Source: DATDAH01 sp036525535
GTDB taxonomy: Bacteria; Actinomycetota; Acidimicrobiia; Acidimicrobiales; DATDAH01
DNA length: 7,806 bases
NCBI GenBank assembly: GCA_036525535.1
Contig: DATDAH010000230.1
Span: forward strand, 1-7,806
Direction of reading: 5' to 3'
Below the pieces are notes generated by a model, which worked only from the letters and a program-made list of their open reading frames with translations, made no database searches and had not been told where the DNA came from. The position numbers were made by a program, and so were the translations under genes. Shown here piece after piece: positions 1 to 5,269 of this stretch (positions are counted from its first letter, which is position 1; each line of letters opens with the position of its first letter).

Positions 1-1352
1 CGGCCCACCCGCACGTTGTCCCGCACCGTCCCCGCGAACAGGAAGCCCTCCTGGGGCACCACGACGATCTGGCGCCGTAGGGACCCGACCCGGGCGTCCC
101 GCAGGTCGACGCCACCGAAGCTCACCGCGCCCACGGTCGGGTCGTACAGGCGGGCCATCAGCTTGGCCAACGTCGACTTGCCCGCCCCGGTCGGCCCCAC
201 CAAGGCCAAGCGCTCACCGGAGGCCAAGCACAGGCTCACGTCGCGGAGCACGTCGTCCTGGTCCGGCGCGTAGGCGAACGACACGCCGTCCACCTCGAGG
301 TCGCCCCGCTCGGGCAGGTCGATCGCCCCCTGACGCTCGGGCACGTCGACACGCGTGTCGAGCAGCTCGAACAGCTTGTTCAGGGCGGCGCCGGCCGACT
401 GCAGGACGTTGAAGAGCTGGCTGAGCTGCTGGACCGGCTCGAACAGGTTCGACAGGGTCAAGACGAAGAACGTCACGGTCCCGAGCGTCACCAGGTCGTC
501 GAACACCAGGAAGCCGCCGACGGCCACGACCGCGGCCGTGGTCCCGATGCCCGCGAACTCGATGACGGGCAGGTACCAGGCCTGGATCCGCACCGAGTCC
601 ATGTGGGCGTCGTAGAGGGTCCGGTTGCCGGAGCGGAAGCGCCCGACCTCGGCGTCCTCCCGCCCGAAGGCCTGGATGACCCGCACACCGGTGATGCCCT
701 GCTGGAGGTCCGACAACGTCGAGCCGATCCGGTCCCGGACCACGAGGTAGGCCTGGTTGGACTGCCGCTGGAACCGGATGCTGGCCAGGATCACCGGCGG
801 CAGAGCGACCAGGCAGACGAGCAGGAGCTGCCAGGAGACGACGCCCAGGGCGATGAACGAGAAGACCAGCAGCAGGGTGTTGGTCACGAACATGAGCAGG
901 CCGAACTGGACCAGCTCCTGCAGCGACTCGACGTCGGAGGTCATCCGTGACACCACGACCCCGGCCTTCTCCCGGTCGTAGAAGGGCATCGACAGGCGCA
1001 TGAGGTGGGCGAACACCCGGACTCGGATGTCGCGCAGGAAGGACTCCCCCACCACGCTGACCAGCAGGACGACCCGCCGATAGACGACGTACCCGATCAG
1101 AGCGACGGCCACGTAGAGGCCGACGGCCAGGTTCAGCGCACCGACGTCGTGGGCGGTGAGCCCGTCGTCGATGGCGAACCGGACGAGGAACGGCCCGGCG
1201 AGCACGCACCCGGTCCAGGCGAACAGCAGGAGCGTGGCCACGACGACCTTGCGCCGGTACGGCGCCAACATCCGGGCCGCCCGCCGCAGGACCTGCTTGG
1301 CCGCCTCGGCGTCGAGCATGTCCTCCTCGGCGACGCCGGCCTCACCCCACAT
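1..1352 (-). CDS. ABC exporter half-transporter, canonical-looking subunit (3' end cut off by window edge)
   Basis: This is a membrane-embedded ATP-driven exporter subunit of the type-IV (ABCB/MsbA-like) fold, probably one half of a heterodimer with the product of 1342-3147. The 450 visible codons give a six-helix transmembrane domain (about residues 35-320) followed by a nucleotide-binding domain. Walker A is GPTGAGKST at 386-394, and the Q-loop is canonical (VVPQEGFLF, Gln434). The signature motif, Walker B and H-loop lie beyond the left edge. I chose the ATG at 1352 because it overlaps the upstream gene's stop by 11 bases and has GGGAAGG nine bases upstream. An in-frame ATG at codon 12 also follows GAGGAGG, but only two bases away. 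The overlap implies translational coupling and equal subunit production. Substrate is unknown; related pairs handle drugs, lipids or peptides, and mycobacterial Rv1272c/Rv1273c is a similarly arranged pair. The family is secure; pairing is inferred from overlap and complementary ATP sites. Confidence 0.93.
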   Translation of the reverse strand, partial: MWGEAGVAEEDMLDAEAAKQVLRRAARMLAPYRRKVVVATLLLFAWTGCVLAGPFLVRFAIDDGLTAHDVGALNLAVGLYVAVALIGYVVYRRVVLLVSVVGESFLRDIRVRVFAHLMRLSMPFYDREKAGVVVSRMTSDVESLQELVQFGLLMFVTNTLLLVFSFIALGVVSWQLLLVCLVALPPVILASIRFQRQSNQAYLVVRDRIGSTLSDLQQGITGVRVIQAFGREDAEVGRFRSGNRTLYDAHMDSVRIQAWYLPVIEFAGIGTTAAVVAVGGFLVFDDLVTLGTVTFFVLTLSNLFEPVQQLSQLFNVLQSAGAALNKLFELLDTRVDVPERQGAIDLPERGDLEVDGVSFAYAPDQDDVLRDVSLCLASGERLALVGPTGAGKSTLAKLMARLYDPTVGAVSFGGVDLRDARVGSLRRQIVVVPQEGFLFAGTVRDNVRVG

Positions 1353-3147
1353 CGGCCGCCGCCTTCCCGTCCGCGCCCGGGCCGCCGGACGACGCCAGCA
1401 CCTCCCGGTAGCGGGCACTGGTGGCCAGGAGCTCCTCGTGCGTGCCGTCGGCGGCCACCTGGCCCTCGTCGACGAGGATGACCCGGTCGGCCAGGGCCAC
1501 GGTCGCCGGACGGTGGGCGATGACGATCGTGCTCCGCCCCGCCATGACCTCGCCCAGGGCACCCCGGATCTCGTGCTCCTTGGTCGGGTCCACCGCCGAC
1601 GTGGCGTCGTCGAGGATGAGGACGCGGGGATCGGCCAGGATCGCCCGGGCGATGGCGAGACGCTGGCGCTGGCCCCCGGACAGGGAGAAGCCCCGCTCCC
1701 CCACGATCGTCCCATAGCCCTCCGGCAGGTCGCTGATGAACTCGTGGGCGCCGGCCAAGCGAGCCGCCCGCTCGATCTGTTCCTGGCCGGCGGCGCCGTC
1801 GGCGAAGGCGATGTTGGCGGCCACGGTGTCGTGGAAGAGGAAGGTCTCCTCGAACACGATGCCGATGGCCCGGCGCAGGTCGACCAGCTTCACGTCCCGC
1901 ACGTCGACGCCGTCCAGGCGGACCCGGCCGCCGTCGACGTCGTAGAACCGGGGCAGGAGGTGGGCCACGGTCGACTTGCCCGAGCCGGTGGCTCCGACGA
2001 GGGCCACCGACTCACCCGGAGCGACTCGCAGCACGAAGCCCGACAGCACGGGCATCCCGCCGGCGCCGTAGCCGAAGTCGACGTCCTCGAAGCACACCTC
2101 GCCCCCCGGGTGGCTGTCGTCCCGCGGGGGGAGGCTGACCGCGTCCTTGCGATCCGCGATGTCGGGATCGGTGACCAGGATCTCGTGCACCCGTTGGGCG
2201 GAGGCCGCCGACCGTTGCGCCTGGGCGATGATCATGCCCAGCATGCGCAACGGCCAGATCAGCAACACGACGTAGACGTTGAAGGCCACGAAGGACCCGA
2301 GGCTGAGGCTGCCGTCGAGGACCTGGTGGCCGCCGTACCCGAGGACGGCGACGAGACCGATGTTGGGCAGCAACTCCATGGCGGGCAGGTAGACGGCACG
2401 GACCCGGGCCGCCGCCATGGACTCCCGGTAGACGTCGTCGGCCTCGTGCCGGAGCCGGTCCGACTGGCCCCGTTCGGCGCCGAAGCCCTTCACCACGCGG
2501 ATGCCCGAGACCGATTCCTCGACCACCGAGGCCAGCTCGGCCGACTCCCGCTGGATGGCCATGGCGGGCACGTGCAGCCGGGTCGAGAAGCGCTTGCCCA
2601 TCCAGTTGAGGAACGGCAGGCCGCCCAGGGCGAGGACGGTGAGGACGGGGTCGATGAGGGCGAGGATGATCGCGACCGAACCCACCGTGACCGCGTTGGA
2701 GATCGTCAGCGGGACCAGGACCACGAACTGCTGGACCTGGGCCAGGTCCGTGTTGGCCCGGCTCATCAGCTCGCCGGTCTGGTTCTCGTCGTGGAAGGAG
2801 AAATGGAGGCGCTGGAGGTGGGCGAACATCCGGTCCCGCAGGACCAGCTCGGCCCACCGGCTCTCCCGGAACGCCAGGTACCGGCGCAGCCCCGTGAACG
2901 TCGCGGCCACGACCCCCGCCAGGACGATGGCCAGGGACCAGAACACCAGGGCTTGACTGTCGTCGGCGACGATCCCCTGGTCGATGGCCGTGCGCACCAG
3001 CAGCGGGGTGGCGACCTTGCCCACCGTCCACAGCAGGCCCACCACCACCCCCGCGGTGATGCCCTTCCACTGGGCCCGCATGGTGTCGCTGATGAGCTTC
3101 CACCCGTCGCGACTCGAGCGCGAGTCATCAACGGAAGCGAGCACCAT
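1342..3147 (-). CDS. ABC exporter half-transporter with degenerate ATPase site
   Basis: This is a complete 601-residue half-transporter, the usual length for the family. The N-terminal transmembrane domain (about 28-310) has hydrophobic helices near 29-50, 68-90, 141-180 and 258-305. The nucleotide-binding domain follows: Walker A GATGSGKST (385-393), signature LSGGQ (489-493), Walker B ending LILDD (510-514), D-loop SAVD (517-520) and H-loop His545. Two catalytic positions are altered: the Q-loop Gln is Glu433 (VFEETFLF), and the catalytic Glu after Walker B is Asp514. In heterodimeric exporters such as TM287/288, BmrCD and TmrAB, an Asp here marks the slow or inactive ATP site, so this is probably the regulatory half and 1-1352 supplies the intact Walker B. 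The ATG start has no Shine-Dalgarno, but TAGATT lies seven bases before it, so the mRNA may be leaderless. The stop overlaps the next ABC gene by 11 bases. Substrate cannot be read from the sequence. Confidence 0.96.
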   Translation of the reverse strand: MVLASVDDSRSSRDGWKLISDTMRAQWKGITAGVVVGLLWTVGKVATPLLVRTAIDQGIVADDSQALVFWSLAIVLAGVVAATFTGLRRYLAFRESRWAELVLRDRMFAHLQRLHFSFHDENQTGELMSRANTDLAQVQQFVVLVPLTISNAVTVGSVAIILALIDPVLTVLALGGLPFLNWMGKRFSTRLHVPAMAIQRESAELASVVEESVSGIRVVKGFGAERGQSDRLRHEADDVYRESMAAARVRAVYLPAMELLPNIGLVAVLGYGGHQVLDGSLSLGSFVAFNVYVVLLIWPLRMLGMIIAQAQRSAASAQRVHEILVTDPDIADRKDAVSLPPRDDSHPGGEVCFEDVDFGYGAGGMPVLSGFVLRVAPGESVALVGATGSGKSTVAHLLPRFYDVDGGRVRLDGVDVRDVKLVDLRRAIGIVFEETFLFHDTVAANIAFADGAAGQEQIERAARLAGAHEFISDLPEGYGTIVGERGFSLSGGQRQRLAIARAILADPRVLILDDATSAVDPTKEHEIRGALGEVMAGRSTIVIAHRPATVALADRVILVDEGQVAADGTHEELLATSARYREVLASSGGPGADGKAAADVG

Positions 3148-3154
3148 TGGGGCA

Positions 3155-3160
3155 AATCTA
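3155..3160 (-). promoter_or_regulatory. -10 element of a probable leaderless promoter for the ABC exporter genes
   Basis: On the minus strand TAGATT fits the actinobacterial TANNNT -10 consensus and ends exactly seven bases before the ATG at 3147, so transcription would begin at or next to the start codon. The gene has no Shine-Dalgarno, which agrees with a leaderless transcript. No good -35 is present; TGAATA, 18 bases upstream, is the nearest approach. The site lies in the 34-base gap after the gamma-CA-like gene. It would allow the exporter pair to be expressed separately from the genes upstream. Confidence 0.45.
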
Positions 3161-3181
3161 CCGAGCGCCCCCGCGGGCTAT

Positions 3182-3700
3182 TCAGGAGATTCGGCGCAGC
3201 TCCGTGCGGAAGCGACGGCCCCGTTCGACGTAGCTGACGACCGCTTCCTCGAACTGTCCCGGCGTCACGGTCCCCTCCCGGAGGCGGGCGGGCACACCCA
3301 GCGCCATGGCCCCGGTGGGGATCTCCATCCCGTTGGGAACGAGGGCGTTGGCCCCGACCAGTGCGCCCGTGCGAATGATCGCCCCGTGGAGCACGACGGA
3401 GCCGGAGCCGACCAGCGACCCGTCCTCCACGATGCAGCCCTCGAGGTGCACGTTGTGGCCGACGACGCACCGATTGCCGACGGTCGTGGGCTGGAACGCA
3501 GTGGTGTGGATGATCGTGCCGTCCTGGATGGAGGTGGCCTCGCCGATCAGGATCCGGCCGTCGTCCCCCCGCAGCACGGCCCCCGGCCAGATGGTCGACT
3601 CGGCCCCGATCTCGACCTGGCCGATGACCACGGCGTCGGGATGCACGTAGGCGGTCGGGTGGATCCGGGGCTCGGCGTCGCCGAGGGCGTAGACGGGCAA
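3182..3700 (-). CDS. Gamma-carbonic-anhydrase-like left-handed beta-helix protein
   Basis: The 172-residue product has the length and layout of the CamH/YrdA/PaaY-like gamma carbonic anhydrase family. It shows hexapeptide repeats from about residue 12 to 135 (for example VVIGQV, SLVGSG, ALVGAN) and then a C-terminal helix. Family members form trimers with metal held between subunits by three His residues. Here the first two are present, His65 (in IIHTT) and His82 (in GHNVH), but the third, normally in an LHG motif five residues after the second, is Glu87 (HLEG). An extra His85 is nearby. Carbonic anhydrase activity is therefore uncertain; many relatives are inactive or have other acyl-related roles. 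The start is TTG at 3700, giving the family-typical N-terminus MPVYALGD, four bases after the flavin reductase stop. No Shine-Dalgarno is visible, so translation probably depends on coupling. The family call is firm and the function is not. Confidence 0.9.
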   Translation of the reverse strand: MPVYALGDAEPRIHPTAYVHPDAVVIGQVEIGAESTIWPGAVLRGDDGRILIGEATSIQDGTIIHTTAFQPTTVGNRCVVGHNVHLEGCIVEDGSLVGSGSVVLHGAIIRTGALVGANALVPNGMEIPTGAMALGVPARLREGTVTPGQFEEAVVSYVERGRRFRTELRRIS

Positions 3701-3704
3701 CTGC

Positions 3705-4217
3705 TCAGGAATCGAAGGAGCCGTAGCCGCCGCGGAAGAACACCAGCGGATGGCCCTCGCGCTCGACCTTCAGCTCGTGCACCCGGCCGGTGACGATGAA
3801 GTGGTCGCCGGCTTCGTGGACGTCGGTGATGGCGCAGTCGATCCAGGCCAGGACATCACGGATGACCGGCGAGCCGGTGACGGCCGGGCGCCAGCCGACG
3901 CTCTGGAACTTGTCCTCGCCCTTGCCGGCGAAGACGCGGGCCACGTCTTCCTGGTCGTCGGCCAGGATGTTCACGCAGAACGACCCGGCGGCCTCGATCT
4001 TGGGCCAGCTCGTCGACGACTTGCCCGGGCAGAAGCCGACCAGCGCCGGTTCCAGCGACACCGAGAAGAACGAGCCGACGGCCATGCCCACGGGCGGCTC
4101 GCCGGTCGGGTGGGCCGAGACGACGGTCACGCCGGTCGGGAAGTGGCCCAGGACCTGCCGGAAGCGGGCCTCGTCGATCACCGGGCCGCTGGAGGAAGAG
4201 GAGGAGGGGTCGCTCAC
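3705..4217 (-). CDS. Flavin reductase-like FMN-binding split-barrel protein
   Basis: The 170-residue product matches the flavin reductase domain of HpaC/ActVB-type enzymes. These use NAD(P)H to reduce FMN or FAD and pass the reduced flavin to a partner monooxygenase in the cytoplasm. Visible motifs in order are FPTGVTVV (26-33), a flavin-contacting segment with SFFSVSLEP (49-57), SFCVNILA (79-86), GDHFIVTGRV (137-146) and the terminal FFRGGYGSF (160-168). The start is GTG at 4217; a second GTG at codon 13 (4181) would remove the odd N-terminal run of six serines, encoded by near-repeats of TCC, and would still keep the whole domain. Neither start has a clear Shine-Dalgarno. No monooxygenase partner is visible nearby, so the electron acceptor is unknown. 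The gamma-CA-like gene begins four bases after the stop, so these two are co-transcribed. Confidence 0.92.
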   Translation of the reverse strand: MSDPSSSSSSGPVIDEARFRQVLGHFPTGVTVVSAHPTGEPPVGMAVGSFFSVSLEPALVGFCPGKSSTSWPKIEAAGSFCVNILADDQEDVARVFAGKGEDKFQSVGWRPAVTGSPVIRDVLAWIDCAITDVHEAGDHFIVTGRVHELKVEREGHPLVFFRGGYGSFDS

Positions 4218-4226
4218 GAAGCGGGC

Positions 4227-4232
4227 AGGCTA
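4227..4232 (-). promoter_or_regulatory. Weak candidate -10 upstream of the flavin reductase gene
   Basis: TAGCCT on the minus strand fits TANNNT and ends nine bases before the GTG start at 4217, within the 44-base gap after the metallo-hydrolase gene. That would give a leaderless or nearly leaderless message, in keeping with the absent Shine-Dalgarno. No -35 is recognisable in the very GC-rich sequence upstream. Read-through from the metallo-hydrolase gene is an equally good explanation. Confidence 0.2.
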
Positions 4233-4261
4233 GCGGCCCGACCCGGACCGGCCCGAGACGG

Positions 4262-5146
4262 TCAGAGAGGGACGGGGTCGGCGCCGACGAGCCCGGCCAC
4301 CGAGCCCTCGGCCGACCCGAAGGCGATGGTGAGGCCCTCGTAGGCGGCGATCACCTCGACGCCCACCGCCTCGCCCTGGGCGGCGGCCGCGGCCCCCAAC
4401 CCGTCGAGGGTGACGTCGTCGTGGGACGGGTCGTGGTGGAAGAGCGCCAGCCGCTTGGCCCCGGCCTGCGCGGCCACGTTCACCGCGTAGTCGATCGTGC
4501 AGTGGCCCCAGTGGGCCTTGGCCGCGAACTCCTCGGCCGTGTACTGGGCGTCGTGGATCAGCAGGTCCACGCCGTCAGCCAGCTCGAGGACGGACTCGGC
4601 CACGTCCATGCCCCCGTCCGGCGGAGCTTGGTGATCGCTGACATAGGCCACCGTGGTCCCCGCGTACTCCACCCGGTAACCGGCTGTCAGCCCCACGTGC
4701 GGCACCGGGCGGCTGGTCACCTTGGCGTCGCCGACCACCACCTTCTCGTCGTATACGTCGTGGAAGACGATCTCGCCCTCGAGGGCGTCGATCTCGACGG
4801 GGAAGAAGGGGGGCCGCAGGAACTGGTGGAAGGCCTCCTCGATGCCCATGTCCTCCGAGGGCGGGCCGTAGATGTCGAGGCGGGCCCCGGGCCGGAGCAC
4901 GGGCACGAAGAACGGCAGACCCTGGACGTGGTCCCAGTGCAGGTGCGTCACCAGCGCCGAGCCCCGGAACGAGCCGTCCTGCGGTTGGGTCTCACCCCAG
5001 AAGCGCAGCCCGGTGCCGAGGTCGAACACCACGGGGTCGTGCCCCGGGGCTTCCAGGGCCACGCAGGCGGTGTTGCCCCCGTAGCGGGCCAGATCCCTGC
5101 AGGCACACGGGGTGGAGCCCCGAACCCCGAAGAAGTTGACGTTCAC
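4262..5146 (-). CDS. Metallo-beta-lactamase-fold metal-dependent hydrolase (RNase Z/PhnP-like group)
   Basis: The 294-residue product is a probable cytoplasmic dinuclear-metal hydrolase. The N-terminus (FFGVRGSTP, then RYGGNTACV and DLGTGLR) is typical of the PhnP/RNase Z-like branch of the fold, whose characterised members cleave phosphodiester bonds in cyclic or nucleic substrates. The metal motif THLHWDHVQGL (67-77) gives His68, His70, Asp72 and His73. Later ligands are likely His150 (VPHVG), Asp171 (SDHQ) and His237 or His238 (LFHHDP), with an accessory GHCT at 214-217 like the GHST of relatives. The active site thus looks intact, but the substrate cannot be assigned. The GTG start at 5146 has GGGGGA six bases upstream and sets the family-typical N-terminus. 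Its start overlaps the stop of a possible seven-codon leader ORF. It stands first in the second gene block, behind a structured intergenic region. Confidence 0.93.
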   Translation of the reverse strand: MNVNFFGVRGSTPCACRDLARYGGNTACVALEAPGHDPVVFDLGTGLRFWGETQPQDGSFRGSALVTHLHWDHVQGLPFFVPVLRPGARLDIYGPPSEDMGIEEAFHQFLRPPFFPVEIDALEGEIVFHDVYDEKVVVGDAKVTSRPVPHVGLTAGYRVEYAGTTVAYVSDHQAPPDGGMDVAESVLELADGVDLLIHDAQYTAEEFAAKAHWGHCTIDYAVNVAAQAGAKRLALFHHDPSHDDVTLDGLGAAAAAQGEAVGVEVIAAYEGLTIAFGSAEGSVAGLVGADPVPL

Positions 5147-5166
5147 CGTTCGTCCCCCGGCAACAT
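5143..5166 (-). CDS. Possible seven-codon leader ORF (MLPGDER) coupled to the metallo-hydrolase gene
   Basis: An ATG at 5166 is preceded by AAGGGGG (5174-5180) at the ideal distance of seven bases. It opens a seven-codon frame, MLPGDER, ending in TGA at 5143-5145. That TGA overlaps the GTG start of the metallo-hydrolase (5144-5146) as GTGA, the same junction used by the sigma/anti-sigma pair in this window. This ATG has a better placed Shine-Dalgarno than the downstream GTG. It may deliver ribosomes to the hydrolase start by termination-reinitiation, or act as a regulatory leader peptide. The peptide contains no run of one amino acid that would suggest classical attenuation. A frame this short can arise by chance. 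Confidence 0.35.
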   Translation of the reverse strand: MLPGDER

Positions 5167-5173
5167 GGCGTTT

Positions 5174-5180
5174 CCCCCTT
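5174..5180 (-). promoter_or_regulatory. Strong Shine-Dalgarno (AAGGGGG) serving the leader ORF start
   Basis: AAGGGGG on the minus strand ends seven bases before the ATG at 5166. It is too far (27 bases) to serve the GTG at 5146 directly, which has its own GGGGGA at 5153-5158. Two good ribosome binding sites in series ahead of one gene is unusual in this window, where most starts have a weak site or none. Confidence 0.45.
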
Positions 5181-5185
5181 CTTCG

Positions 5186-5200
5186 ACACTACCCATGACG
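5186..5200 (-). promoter_or_regulatory. Candidate promoter core for the metallo-hydrolase block
   Basis: Two -10-like elements lie here on the minus strand. TAGTGT (5186-5191) fits a housekeeping TANNNT, but would start the message near 5179-5180, at the very edge of the Shine-Dalgarno. CGTC (5197-5200) fits an ECF-type -10 and would start it near 5190, leaving the Shine-Dalgarno intact. A TGTCAC element lies 19 bases upstream of CGTC, about two bases longer than in ECF41-type promoters (TGTCACA, 16 bases, CGTC). Neither assignment is strong; that a promoter exists in this gap is more likely than either exact choice. Confidence 0.3.
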
Positions 5201-5219
5201 GAGTTGCGCATACCCGCAG

Positions 5220-5233
5220 GTGACACCTGTCAC
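5220..5233. promoter_or_regulatory. 14-bp inverted repeat GTGACA-CC-TGTCAC, operator-like
   Basis: This is a perfect 6+6 inverted repeat with a two-base centre. On the minus strand the same stretch also reads as two nine-base near-direct repeats, AGGTGTGAC followed by AGGTGTCAC. It lies about 40-48 bases upstream of the candidate transcription starts of the metallo-hydrolase block, a usual place for an activator site. The loop is too small for a good RNA hairpin, so a dimeric DNA-binding protein is the simpler reading. One arm (TGTCAC) could instead be an ECF sigma -35 element. I do not recognise the specific regulator. Confidence 0.4.
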
Positions 5234-5239
5234 ACCTCG

Positions 5240-5269
5240 GCGCGGAAGCCGATCACTCGGTCGGCGCGC
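5240..5269 (-). terminator. Weak hairpin overlapping the lipoprotein stop codon
   Basis: The arms GCCGA (5248-5252) and TCGGC (5261-5265) enclose an eight-base loop containing the TGA at 5253-5255. Outer GCGC arms (5240-5243 and 5266-5269) extend the stem across a four-base bulge. No T-tract follows on the minus strand, so it is not a typical intrinsic terminator. It may slow or partly stop transcripts from the sigma/anti-sigma/lipoprotein block, or be a chance GC-rich pairing. Confidence 0.2.

Noticed and set aside
214..1209. A 331-codon minus-strand frame inside the partial ABC gene
   Set aside because: Arg/Pro/Gly-rich out-of-frame shadow. The frame beginning at 1352 contains the transmembrane domain, Walker A and Q-loop without interruption, so no frameshift is needed.
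1156..3237. A 693-codon open frame on the plus strand opposite the ABC exporter gene
   Set aside because: It mirrors the whole 601-residue ABC gene, its translation is rich in His, Asp, Gly, Arg and Gln with no domain, and long antisense frames are expected in GC-rich codon-biased DNA. The minus strand holds all the conserved ABC motifs.
5216..5237. The AGGTG...CACCT pairing as an intrinsic terminator
   Set aside because: The stem is short, the loop is either two bases or has mismatches, and no T-tract follows on either strand. An operator-type reading fits better.
5228..5254. ECF41-type promoter on the plus strand starting with TGTCACA
   Set aside because: No CGTC occurs at the required distance and no plausible plus-strand gene lies downstream.
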